Below, in pieces: positions 48,381 to 56,930 of a DNA stretch of 64,000 bases (its first letter is position 1; every line of letters begins with the position of its first letter). The stretch is from positions 62,001-126,000 of the forward strand of contig NZ_JANLCK010000007.1 in assembly GCF_024979315.1 (NCBI RefSeq), written 5' to 3'. Both the position numbers and the translations under genes were made by a program. The notes beneath the pieces were generated by a model, which worked only from the letters and a program-made list of their open reading frames with translations, had not been told where the DNA came from and did no database searches. Origin of the DNA: Herbiconiux oxytropis. Lineage in GTDB: Bacteria > Actinomycetota > Actinomycetes > Actinomycetales > Microbacteriaceae.

Positions 48381-50384
48381 ATGAACGGTCCGTCCAACCT
48401 GCGCGCCCGCAGCCGAGTGATCATCCGGGCGGTGGCGTCGGTCTCGGCCGGCGCACTTCTCGCTGTGGCCGGTTCGGTCGCCGCGGGCGCCACCACCTCG
48501 GCACCCGCGAGCGCTGCCCCGGTGACCGGGCCGGCAGCCGACGGCGTCTACCTCGGAACGCCGTGGGTGAAGCCGGGAGAGCAGTTCTCCGTGCACTTCG
48601 TGGGCGACTCGGGGTGCGGCCAGGTGCAGTCGGCGGAGTTCGTCGAGTCGGACTCCGGCATCGTGACCCCGCTCGCGATGGCGGGATTCAGTGAGTACTA
48701 CTGGGTGGTGCGCGACTTCGCGTTCCGCGAGCCGAGCTCGTGGAACCCGCTGCCGACCGGCAGCACCGGCGCCGTCACCGGCCAGGTCCGCCTCACCTGC
48801 ACCGACGAGGGCGCGGGCGCGGGAGCCCCGACGAGCATCGTCGATCTGCCGCTCGTCGTCTCGCCGACGCAGCCGGCGACACCGTATCGAACCCCCACGA
48901 CCTGGACCTGGTACTCACAGAGCCCGATCGCCGCGGGGGTGGCGGTCACCGTGAATGCGCTCGGCTTCCGCCCGGGCGAAGCCGTGACGGCCACCGTCGT
49001 CAACCAGACCAAGTTCGACGTGGCCTCGAGCTTCTCGGGAGGAGTCGCCGTACCCATCAGCGCGACGGCCGACGGCGAAGGCGCCGTCACCGCCCAGGTC
49101 GTCCTCCCGTCGGGCTGGGCCACCACCGACTCGCTCGGCATCATCGTCGCCGGAGCGTCGAGCCGGTACCTGCTCGATGCTGCGAGCGGCGACCCGTTCA
49201 ACGGCGATCCCTCGCTGACGCTCTCCTCCAACGGGCTCGCCGTTCCGGGTGGAACGGTGCCCGTGCGCGGCGGTGGCTACGCCGCCGGAGAGACGGTGGC
49301 CGTCGCCCTGCACTCCGCTAATGCACGCGCCGCGAAGATCGCGACCCTGAAGGCGGATGCGGCGGGTCGCATCTCGGGCGATGTGGCGATCCCCGCCGGC
49401 ACGGCTCCCGGCTCGTACCGGCTCTGGGCCGGCGCGACGGCGCTCAGCTACCATCTGCTGAACACCCCCATCGTCATCGGCACCACCGCGCGGATCTCGG
49501 CCCCCGACCGCTACACGAACGCCGTCGCCATCGCCAAGGCCGCGTATCCCGGCACCGCCCCGGTCGTGTACGTGGCCACGGGCACCAACTACCCGGATGC
49601 CCTGGGCGCCGGGGCCGCCGCGGCGAACGCGGAGGGCCCGCTGCTGCTCACCACGCCGGCCGACCTGCCGGCGGCCGTGCGCCAGGAGATCCTGCGTCTG
49701 AAGCCGTCGAAGATCGTCGTCGTGGGCGGACCGAACTCGGTCTCCGAGGCGGTCTACGCACAACTCAGAACTCTCGCCCCGGCGATCGAGCGCCGAGGCG
49801 GCGCCGACCGGTACGAGGCGTCCCGCTCGATCGTGGCGGGCGAGTTCGAACAGGCCGGCCGGGCCTTCATCGCCACGGGCGCGACGTTCCCGGACGCGCT
49901 CAGCGCCACGAGCGCCGCCGCGAGCCAGGACGCGCCCGTCATCCTCATCCCGGGCGCGAAGACCTCGGTCGACGCGCAGACCCTCGCGCTGCTCGACCGC
50001 CTCGGTGTGCGCTCGATCACGATCACGGGCGGACCCAACTCCGTCTCGCCCGCGATCGAGTCGCAGCTGCGCGCGAAGTACGGGGCATCCGCGGTCACGC
50101 GCCTCGGCGGCGCCGACCGCTACGAGGCCTCGGTGAACATCAACCGGGAGTACTTCGGCTCGGCCTCGGAGGCCTTCGTGGCCGTGGGCGTCAAGTTCCC
50201 CGACGCGCTCGCCGGAGGTGTGCTCGCCGCCACGAAGTCGGCGCCGCTCGTGGTGGTGCGTGGCGACTGCGTGCCGGCGGGCACCCTCGGTGCGCTGTCG
50301 ACGTGGGGCGTGCAGAAGGTCACCCTGCTCGGCGGCACGGCCTCGCTCACGCCGCAGGTGGCGGCGCTCCGCGCCTGCGCGTGA
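48381..50384 (+). CDS. secreted protein with cell wall binding repeat 2 (CWB2) domains
   Basis: This 667-aa exported protein has a signal peptide in residues 1-45 (RVIIRAVASVSAGALLAVAGSVAAG). Two Ig-like domains of about 120 residues follow. Three CWB2 repeats are at the C-terminus, starting ISAPDRYTNAVAIAKAAYPG, then GGADRYEASRSIVAGEF and GGADRYEASVNINREYF, with the NYPDALGAG / TFPDALSAT / KFPDALAGG motifs. CWB2 modules bind cell-wall glycans in clostridia and actinobacteria. No LPxTG tail is seen. The ATG has a GGGGGAAACAC ribosome site. Confidence 0.88.
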   Translation: MNGPSNLRARSRVIIRAVASVSAGALLAVAGSVAAGATTSAPASAAPVTGPAADGVYLGTPWVKPGEQFSVHFVGDSGCGQVQSAEFVESDSGIVTPLAMAGFSEYYWVVRDFAFREPSSWNPLPTGSTGAVTGQVRLTCTDEGAGAGAPTSIVDLPLVVSPTQPATPYRTPTTWTWYSQSPIAAGVAVTVNALGFRPGEAVTATVVNQTKFDVASSFSGGVAVPISATADGEGAVTAQVVLPSGWATTDSLGIIVAGASSRYLLDAASGDPFNGDPSLTLSSNGLAVPGGTVPVRGGGYAAGETVAVALHSANARAAKIATLKADAAGRISGDVAIPAGTAPGSYRLWAGATALSYHLLNTPIVIGTTARISAPDRYTNAVAIAKAAYPGTAPVVYVATGTNYPDALGAGAAAANAEGPLLLTTPADLPAAVRQEILRLKPSKIVVVGGPNSVSEAVYAQLRTLAPAIERRGGADRYEASRSIVAGEFEQAGRAFIATGATFPDALSATSAAASQDAPVILIPGAKTSVDAQTLALLDRLGVRSITITGGPNSVSPAIESQLRAKYGASAVTRLGGADRYEASVNINREYFGSASEAFVAVGVKFPDALAGGVLAATKSAPLVVVRGDCVPAGTLGALSTWGVQKVTLLGGTASLTPQVAALRACA

Positions 50385-50391
50385 CGCCCCG

Positions 50392-50414
50392 CCCCCTGCC
50401 GCCGAGGCAGGGGG
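50392..50414 (+). terminator. hairpin after the CWB2 gene
   Basis: CCCCCTGCC (50392-50400) pairs with GGCAGGGGG (50406-50414) just after the stop. There is no clear T-run. Confidence 0.55.
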
Positions 50415-50568
50415 ATGTGTGCTCAGAACGGACCGAGCACGTCAGGGACGGCCTCGCTCCAGTGGTGGCCGTCGAGGGCTCGGTGGTCACCTATCGTGAG
50501 GTGCGGGTTCGGATGCCGATGCGGTCGGCTGGTCGCAAGGGGAGGCATCCCCTCGGAGGGAGTGCACG

Positions 50569-51084
50569 ATGAACGAGTCGGCGAGTGCGGCGCGGGACAG
50601 GGGGAGCCGGTTCGGGCCCGACGCGGGAGAGCGGATCAGCGCCGGCTGCTACGGCGCCCTCGTGGCGGCGTCGACCCTGGTCGGGCTGACCGAGGCCTCC
50701 ACGGGGAGCCTCATCCTGATCGTCGTGCTGACGAACCTCATCTACTACGCCACGCACGTCTTCGCCTACACCGTCGGCTCCCCCGGGGAGGAGGGGGATG
50801 AGAAGGCGGGCTGGCCCACCGTGCGCCACCACCTGGCCGTCAGCGCCCCGATGGTGTCGGTGACCTTCCTGCCGGTCGCGCTCGTGGTGGTGCTCGAGGT
50901 CGTGGGGGTCGACCGCGAGCCGAGCGTGCTGGCGGGCGTCATCGTCGCGCTGGCCTACCTCGTGGTGGTGGCGACCGGTGGGGCGTTCGTGCGGGGGCTC
51001 AGGCCCGTCACGGTCGTGCTGGTGGGCGTGCTCACGCTGGTGGTCTCGGTCGCCCTCGTCGCCGCGAAGCTCAGCCTGCACTGA
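50569..51084 (+). CDS. membrane protein of unknown function (171 aa)
   Basis: It has five hydrophobic segments: AGCYGALVAASTLVGL, LILIVVLTNLIYYATHVFAYTV, APMVSVTFLPVALVVVLEVVGV, AGVIVALAYLVVVATGG and VTVVLVGVLTLVVSVALVA. A strong CGGAGGGAGTGCACG ribosome site precedes the ATG. The spacing of polar residues (YATHVFAYTVG, RHHLAV) suggests a small transporter or enzyme subunit, but no family is recognised. Confidence 0.76.
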   Translation: MNESASAARDRGSRFGPDAGERISAGCYGALVAASTLVGLTEASTGSLILIVVLTNLIYYATHVFAYTVGSPGEEGDEKAGWPTVRHHLAVSAPMVSVTFLPVALVVVLEVVGVDREPSVLAGVIVALAYLVVVATGGAFVRGLRPVTVVLVGVLTLVVSVALVAAKLSLH

Positions 51085-51286
51085 CTCCGCGGATGTCGAA
51101 GGCCTCCCGCATGTCACGGTCGGCGGGGAGCTCGTCGAGGCGGCTCCAGAGCACGCGGCCGATGTCGTACTCGTCGGACCGGGGCGGAGCGATCTAAGCT
51201 GGTTCTGGCCGCGCGCGGATCGCATCCTGGGCCCGCGGGGTCTGGCCAGTGCGATGTGCGTGATCAGGATGGTGGGGAACACGGCT

Positions 51287-52873
51287 GTGGACGACGATGG
51301 GATCAGGGGCGGTCGTGCGCTCGGGGAGCAGCTGCGGGCGCGGGTGGCCGAGGCCGACTGGGATGCCGTCGTCGGGATCCTCGATCAGCAGTGGGGTCTG
51401 ATCCTCGCCGACGATCCCGGGCTCATCGTGTCGACCGTGAAGAGCCTTCCGCCCGAGGTGATCGCGCAGAACCCGAGGTGGGCGGTCGCCGGGAACTACG
51501 TCGACCGCTTCGCGACCGAGAGCGGCGGCCTGACGACCGTGTTCCGTGGCACCCCGCAGACGCCCGAACCGGAGAGCCTGCTCGATGTGCTCGCACTGCT
51601 GACGAGCAAGATCGCCTCCAAGCGGGCGACCGGCCGCTTCGGCGAGGCTGCTGCGGGCGCGGCCGAGGCCCGCACACTCGTCGATGAGGCGGATGACGCG
51701 AGTGTCGCCACGCTGCAGCAGGCGCTACCAGAGCTGCAGTATCAGTGGGCGATGGCCTGGGAGTACGCCGGCGACAACGACCGAGCGGCGCGCGAGTACA
51801 CCGACAGCTACGACAACGCGGTGCTGATCGGTCACCGTCTCGCGGAGGCCTCGGCGGCCGGCGCGCTGGCGTGGCTGCACGCGTTCGCCGGCCGGAACAT
51901 CCAGGCTCGCAAGTGGCTCGGTCGGCTGCCCGCTGAATCGGGCGAGTGGTGGGAGAGCCGCGCCTCGGTGACCGCGCGGTTCGCCCGCACCCAGCTCCTC
52001 GTCGACGAGCTGCGAGGGGACGAGGCACGCGACGAGCTGTCGCTGGCCAGCCTTCAGGGGGTTCCGGACAGGTGGCCGGCGCAGAAGTACCTGCTCGCCC
52101 TCACCGAGAACGACCCCGCCAAGAGCCTCGACCTGCTCACCCAGATCGATTCCACAGCACTGGCCCTGCCGCCGGGAGCCGCCGGCGAGGGGGCGTGGGC
52201 GCCTTTCGTGGCGCTCACCCGGTCGATGCTGTTCGCCCGCGTGGGCAATGCGGCCCGGGCCGGTGAAGTGCTCGACGACGTCGCTCTACGGGATGACCTC
52301 GACCTGGGGTCGCAGGTGATCCGGCTCCGGAGGGCCGCAACGCTGCTCGTCAACGGCGACGCAGCGCGGGCATCCCGGCACGCCGTGAAGCTCATCGCAC
52401 ATGCCACCGGAACGCCCCGGGTCCTCGTCGGGGCCCTCGCCCTCCGGGCCGCGGCGGCGCTGCGCTCCGAGGACACCGTGATCGCGACACGTGACTTCGC
52501 GTTCGCCGGCGAGCAGGCCGCGAGGCAGCAGCTCTACCTTCCGCTGACGCTGCTGCCCCGCGCGGATCTGAGGGCTCTGCTCGACCTCGTGCCGTCGGCG
52601 GTCCCCGATCCTCTGCGGGACGTTCTGCTATCGGGCGCCATGCCCGACGGTGCGGGTGACCCGTTCCTCCGCCTGACCCCTCGCGAGCTGAGCATCGTCA
52701 CGAGTGCCGTGGGTCGCACGCGGCTGAGCGAGATCGCGGCCGACCGGTTCGTCTCGGTCAACACCGTGAAGACCCAGCTCAGGAGCATCTACCGCAAGCT
52801 CGGTGTCAACTCTCTCCGGGCGATGCAGGTTGTCGCCGCCGAGCACGGCTACGCCCCGGTCACCGACGACTGA
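51287..52873 (+). CDS. LuxR-family regulator with helical-repeat sensor region and no ATPase
   Basis: This 528-aa protein has about 450 residues of TPR-like helical repeats. The C-terminal GerE domain is LTPRELSIVTSAVGRTRLSEIAADRFVSVNTVKTQLRSIYRKLGVNSLRAMQVVAAEHG. Unlike the MalT-like protein at 44187, it lacks a Walker A motif, so it is a shorter relative without the NTPase. The GTG at 51287 has a GGTGGGGAA site; ATG at 51254 or 51269 is possible. A TAAGCT box (about 51195) may be its promoter. Confidence 0.82.
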   Translation: MDDDGIRGGRALGEQLRARVAEADWDAVVGILDQQWGLILADDPGLIVSTVKSLPPEVIAQNPRWAVAGNYVDRFATESGGLTTVFRGTPQTPEPESLLDVLALLTSKIASKRATGRFGEAAAGAAEARTLVDEADDASVATLQQALPELQYQWAMAWEYAGDNDRAAREYTDSYDNAVLIGHRLAEASAAGALAWLHAFAGRNIQARKWLGRLPAESGEWWESRASVTARFARTQLLVDELRGDEARDELSLASLQGVPDRWPAQKYLLALTENDPAKSLDLLTQIDSTALALPPGAAGEGAWAPFVALTRSMLFARVGNAARAGEVLDDVALRDDLDLGSQVIRLRRAATLLVNGDAARASRHAVKLIAHATGTPRVLVGALALRAAAALRSEDTVIATRDFAFAGEQAARQQLYLPLTLLPRADLRALLDLVPSAVPDPLRDVLLSGAMPDGAGDPFLRLTPRELSIVTSAVGRTRLSEIAADRFVSVNTVKTQLRSIYRKLGVNSLRAMQVVAAEHGYAPVTDD

Positions 52874-52927
52874 AGGTCCATGTGGCCGACGCTGCGGATG
52901 CGGCAGACACCGACGGCTCGGCGGGCG

Positions 52928-53431
52928 CTACTTCTCGGTGAGGGTGACGTCGAGGCCCGCGTCGGGGCGGTGCTGCCAGGTGGCCGCGATGCCGGACCAC
53001 TCCGCGGACTGGGGGCCGTCATCCGGCACCGTCGAGCTCATCGCCTCGAGCGCCTCGGCGGAGGCATCGACCTCCACGAGCACGCACACGAGATCGGCGG
53101 CGTCGAGCCCCTCGACCGTGCTGTCGCCGGTGGTGTCGAGGCCCACCGAGCGGCCGTCCTCCGCCACGGAGGCATAGGGGTTGCCCTCGAGACCGCAGTA
53201 AGTGACCGCCGCCTCGATCTTCGAGGGCGCACCGGCACTGTTCGCCACGGCGACGACGATCGCCGTGATGACCGCGGCCACGATGAACGCCGCGACGATG
53301 CCGAGGGCGATCCAGGCCCGCCGGGTGGGGCGGAGCCTCGCCGGCGGCCGCTCCGGATGGTGCGGGCCGGCGGCGGGGAAGAGGGTTCCGAGAGCGTCGG
53401 GCTGGGCGTCGTCGTCGCGTGGGGCAGTCAT
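52928..53431 (-). CDS. single-span membrane protein (167 aa)
   Basis: A polar N-terminal part of about 45 residues precedes one membrane span (IALGIVAAFIVAAVITAIVVAVANS). An extracellular domain of about 90 residues follows with two cysteines (VTYCGLEGNPYAS and ADLVCVLVEVDA) that could form a disulfide. The ATG is at 53431. Function unknown. It converges on the LuxR gene with 54 nt between stops. Confidence 0.72.
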   Translation of the reverse strand: MTAPRDDDAQPDALGTLFPAAGPHHPERPPARLRPTRRAWIALGIVAAFIVAAVITAIVVAVANSAGAPSKIEAAVTYCGLEGNPYASVAEDGRSVGLDTTGDSTVEGLDAADLVCVLVEVDASAEALEAMSSTVPDDGPQSAEWSGIAATWQHRPDAGLDVTLTEK

Positions 53432-53521
53432 GGCTACCGTCCAGACTATCCAGGGCGCAGCACGTTCCCGTCGCACCTGCCTACCGCAGGAGGAGGACGA
53501 GCAGGCAGATGCCGCCGATCG

Positions 53522-54247
53522 TCACCACTTGTACTTCTTCCAATGCCCCTTCACGTACGTGCCGTCCTTGCGGTAGTAGCCCTCGTGGTACTTGTGCGGA
53601 TTCGGGTTGGTGGTCTTGTTGGTCATCCCCGACTTGCGCTCGTAGCCGCCCTTCGAGCCCGATCTCCCTGATCCGGATCCGGACCCCGATCCGCCCTTGG
53701 AGGAAGAGGAGGAGGAGGCGCCGCTGGACAGGATCATGGCGGTCGCGATCAGCAGGCCGCGCCTGTCGCGCCGTCCGCCGTTCGAGGGCGGTGCGGCGGG
53801 GGCATACCCGGCGACCTGGGCGGGAGGCCGGCGACCTGCCGGGTACTCGATGGACTCGAGGCGACGTGCCCGGCGGGCCAGCACGACCGCGGAGACGACA
53901 CCCACGCCGCAGGCGGCTGCAGCCACGATCAGTGTGACTGCGCTGGTGAACCCGATGCCGTAGAGGACGGACATGCCCACCAGCCCCAGCTGGCTGACGG
54001 CAGCGGCTCCGCCGACGACGATCAGGATCCAGGAGACCACGATCCCCGTCACGAGTGCACTTCGCTTCGCCCGGTAGTCGGAGACCAGTCCTGCGGCCTC
54101 GCCTGGTTGCAGGATCCGGGGCGCGACGTGGGTGGTCCAGGAAGAGCCGTCCCAATACCTGAGCTGGGTGGGGTCGGCGCTGTCGATGTGCCACCCGGCG
54201 GCGGCAGAACCGGAGGACTCCCGCTTACAGGCTGTCAACTCGCTCAT
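53522..54247 (-). CDS. DUF2510-type membrane protein
   Basis: This 241-aa protein starts with a DUF2510-like motif (AAGWHIDSADPTQLRYWDGSSWTTHVAPR). Two or three membrane spans follow (ALVTGIVVSWILIVVGGAAAV, VGMSVLYGIGFTSAVTLIVAAAACGVGVVSAVVL). A Ser/Gly-rich low-complexity tail ends in YHEGYYRKDGTYVKGHWKKYKW. That last repeat-like end resembles tails of other DUF2510 proteins. It overlaps the upstream lipoprotein by 23 nt and is the last gene of the 57971-53522 unit. Confidence 0.8.
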   Translation of the reverse strand: MSELTACKRESSGSAAAGWHIDSADPTQLRYWDGSSWTTHVAPRILQPGEAAGLVSDYRAKRSALVTGIVVSWILIVVGGAAAVSQLGLVGMSVLYGIGFTSAVTLIVAAAACGVGVVSAVVLARRARRLESIEYPAGRRPPAQVAGYAPAAPPSNGGRRDRRGLLIATAMILSSGASSSSSSKGGSGSGSGSGRSGSKGGYERKSGMTNKTTNPNPHKYHEGYYRKDGTYVKGHWKKYKW

Positions 54248-55250
54248 CCTCCTCGATGGTGTTGGCCAGCGGGCTGAAAACGAATGCGCCGTCGATGTAT
54301 TCGCCCGCGAAGGCTGTCGAGAAGTCGACGTCCCACGATTCGTCCTCAGCCTGAAAGAGGCCGTCATCGTGGTGGTAAGAGACGTGCATCATGCCGACCT
54401 GTGCGTCGTCCGACCAGATCGAGAGCGGATTCTGGTCCGGACTGTTGTTGTAGGCGAGGGAGTAGGTGGGAAGCTCGATCAGCTCCCATACGGCGTCGGA
54501 GTCGTATCCGTTGGAGTTGTTCCGCCAGTTAGGGCATTCGAGGGCCCGGGTGGACGCCGGTGCAGAGAAGCAGGCCGTCAGGAAGGCCGTCATGGATTCC
54601 TCGAAATCGGTCGTCAGTGCGGGGGTGGGGAGGATGTCGCTGGTGTCGAACGACACCGTGCCGGGGGGACTGCTTTCCTCGTCGATGGTGAAGAACGTGT
54701 TGTCCGCGGGGATGGCGACGGAGTACGTGCCGGGGAACAGGGGGTAGGACGATGTGTTGTAGGTCCCGTCGACGGCGCCCTCGACGGCGGTGCCGTTGAC
54801 CTCGACGACCGGGACGGCCTCGCCGAACGGGAAGCTGAGAACCGAGTAGACCCCGCTGGTCCCGGTGACGACCCACTTCCCCTCCGACTTGCCGAAGGTG
54901 AACGACGCATCAGTCTTCGCGCCATCGACCGTGTAGCTGGCATTCACCGTCGCGACCGTCGGCTCCTCTCCGTCCGGAACGGGCGAGGTGGCGGGTTCGA
55001 GCACGACCACGTCGTCCACTCCGCCCGCCCCCGCGAGCACATCGGCGGTGAGGAGCTCCGTCTCGGCCGAGTCCGGCCGGGCGATCGAGAGGGCCCTCTC
55101 GGCGTCTCCCGCATTCACAGCTTCGAAGTAGGATCGCACGATCTGGTCGGGCTGATCGCCGCCGCCAGCGCCGGCACAGGCCGTGAGTGCGCCCGCCGAG
55201 ACGGCGAGGACCGCCAGTGCCGTCAGGGAGCGTGTGAAGGGTCGTCTCAT
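54225..55250 (-). CDS. DUF4878-like lipoprotein
   Basis: This 341-aa protein has a lipobox (LAVSAGALTACAG). A short NTF2-like domain follows (PDQIVRSYFEAVNAGDAERALSIA), typical of DUF4878. The C-terminal half has a long beta-rich extracellular region. A CFSAP/LECPNW cysteine pair may form a disulfide. It has an AAGGAGAAC ribosome site and overlaps the kinase stop (ATGA). It is probably an extracytoplasmic partner or output of the adjacent two-component pair. Confidence 0.8.
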   Translation of the reverse strand: MRRPFTRSLTALAVLAVSAGALTACAGAGGGDQPDQIVRSYFEAVNAGDAERALSIARPDSAETELLTADVLAGAGGVDDVVVLEPATSPVPDGEEPTVATVNASYTVDGAKTDASFTFGKSEGKWVVTGTSGVYSVLSFPFGEAVPVVEVNGTAVEGAVDGTYNTSSYPLFPGTYSVAIPADNTFFTIDEESSPPGTVSFDTSDILPTPALTTDFEESMTAFLTACFSAPASTRALECPNWRNNSNGYDSDAVWELIELPTYSLAYNNSPDQNPLSIWSDDAQVGMMHVSYHHDDGLFQAEDESWDVDFSTAFAGEYIDGAFVFSPLANTIEEDERVDSL

Positions 55251-56215
55251 GATGTTCTCCTTGCTGTGGATTGGTCTGCCAGGGGGAGTGTGAGCTGAAC
55301 GAGGGTGCCCTCGTCGAGCCGAGAGGTGAGCGTCACCTCTCCGCCGTGCTGCTCGACGATGGTCTTGACGAGCGCGAGGCCGAGCCCGGATCCCGCGATC
55401 CCCTCGCTGTTGCGGGCGCGAGCGAGCTCCTCGAACACGAGGGCGGTCTCGTCCTCCGCGATGCCGATACCGGTGTCTGCGATGTCGAGGACCGCGAAGC
55501 CTCTGCTCTGGTGCGCCCGGACCTCGATCCGGCCACCCCGCCGTGAGTACTTGACCGCATTGAGGATCACGTTCGTGATGGCGATGAAGAGGAGATCCGG
55601 GTCGGCGAGCACGAGTGGCAGCGGCCACGGGGCTCGGGGGAATGCGACCGTGAAGCTGACGAGACCTGCCGTCGCCTCGACCTCGGCCAGGGCGCGGGCC
55701 TCGTCGATCATCGCCTCGAGGTCGACGTGCTCCAGATTCTCCTTCTGCACGAGCAGTCCCGAGACCTTCCTGAGATCGTCGAGGAGCTTGGAGAGGCGTG
55801 CCGTCTGGTGGCGGATGCTCGTGAGCTCCTCGCGCATCCCTGGTTCGTCGATGTTCGCGACCACCGCTCTGATGGCCGTGATCGGGTTCTTCATCTCGTG
55901 GTCGAGTCTCGACAGGAAGCGGCGATGCGACTCAGCCGCATCCACCGAGGCCTGGGTGCGGCCCTGCTCGAACCGCCGACGGGAGAGAGCGACGAGGAGC
56001 ACTGGTGCGGCGATCACGAGGCTGAGTGCGGTCCCAGCCAGAACGGGCACCGCGGAGAGGGCCGTTCTGGTCACGATCTCGGCCGTGGTGCCTGTGAGGG
56101 CGACGACGAGAGAGGCCAGCAGCCCGATCGCCGCCGGTATCAGGATGATCCCGACGAGTCTCAGCCGGCGGTGGGAGGTGGACACGGTGCGAGACCCGGT
56201 GCGCGATGCGCTCAT
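55247..56215 (-). CDS. sensor histidine kinase
   Basis: This 322-aa kinase has two membrane spans (LVGIILIPAAIGLLASLVVAL and AVPVLAGTALSLVIAAPVLLVAL). The H-box is FLSRLDHEMKNPITAIRAVVANI, the N-box is ITNVILNAVKYSRRGGRIEV, and the G-boxes are IADTGIGIAEDE and GSGLGLALVKTIVEQHGGEV. It is a standard HisKA/HATPase protein with a short extracytoplasmic loop. ATGA overlaps at both ends couple it to the regulator and the lipoprotein. Confidence 0.9.
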   Translation of the reverse strand: MSASRTGSRTVSTSHRRLRLVGIILIPAAIGLLASLVVALTGTTAEIVTRTALSAVPVLAGTALSLVIAAPVLLVALSRRRFEQGRTQASVDAAESHRRFLSRLDHEMKNPITAIRAVVANIDEPGMREELTSIRHQTARLSKLLDDLRKVSGLLVQKENLEHVDLEAMIDEARALAEVEATAGLVSFTVAFPRAPWPLPLVLADPDLLFIAITNVILNAVKYSRRGGRIEVRAHQSRGFAVLDIADTGIGIAEDETALVFEELARARNSEGIAGSGLGLALVKTIVEQHGGEVTLTSRLDEGTLVQLTLPLADQSTARRTS

Positions 56216-56928
56216 GCGCGTTCCACCAGTCCACAGAACCGATAGCCGCCACGCGGGATCGTCTCGACGAACCGCGGTGCATCGGGATCGTCGGCCAGCG
56301 CCCGCCGGATCTCGGCAATGCGGTGGTCCACAGCCCGGGTGGCCACGGCGAACTGGTAACCCCACACCTCGTTCAGGAGGAAGTCCCGGGAGAAGACCTC
56401 ACCGGGATGGGTGATGAGGTAGTCGAGCAGCGCATACGCCTTCGGGGTGAGGGTGACGAGGCGGGATTCGAGGGCCGCCGATCGTGCCGTGCGATCGACC
56501 GAGAGCGGGCCGCTCCGGAGCGACCGCGCTGACTGCAGCGGCTCGACCTGGCCGCCTCGTCGCCGGAGGACGGCGCGGGATCGGGCCAGGAGCTCCTGAG
56601 GATCGAAGGGCTTGTTGAGGTAGTCATCGGCGCCCTCCTCGATGGCGGTCGCCCTCTCGGACGACTCGCCGGTGCGTGTGAGGAGGATGACGGGTGTCCA
56701 GTCGCCGCCCGCTCGCAGAGCACGCAGGACCTGACGGCCGTTGAGCTCCGGCATCATGACGTCCAGGATGACGAGGTCCGGCTTCGCGACGGCCACCTGG
56801 ACGAGCGCGGCCGCACCGTCCGCCGCGCTCACCACGTGGACTCCTGCGCGATCGAAGAAGGCGCCGAGGTTCTCGCGGATGGCGTCATCGTCGTCGACGA
56901 TGAGCACCGTCCAGTTCTCGAGCGGCAT
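56212..56928 (-). CDS. OmpR/PhoB-family response regulator
   Basis: This 238-aa protein has a receiver domain (WTVLIVDDDDAIRENLGAFFDRAGVHV, phospho-acceptor in LVILDVMMPELNGRQ, Thr in VILLTRTGE, Lys in YLNKPFDPQELLARS). A winged-helix output domain follows (VTLTPKAYALLDYLITHPGEVFSRDFLLNEVWGYQFAVATRAVDHRIAEIRRAL). It is the partner of the kinase encoded next. The upstream lipoprotein gene ends 2 nt before its ATG. The likely targets include the surrounding lipoproteins. Confidence 0.92.
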   Translation of the reverse strand: MPLENWTVLIVDDDDAIRENLGAFFDRAGVHVVSAADGAAALVQVAVAKPDLVILDVMMPELNGRQVLRALRAGGDWTPVILLTRTGESSERATAIEEGADDYLNKPFDPQELLARSRAVLRRRGGQVEPLQSARSLRSGPLSVDRTARSAALESRLVTLTPKAYALLDYLITHPGEVFSRDFLLNEVWGYQFAVATRAVDHRIAEIRRALADDPDAPRFVETIPRGGYRFCGLVERA

Positions 56929-56930
56929 GG

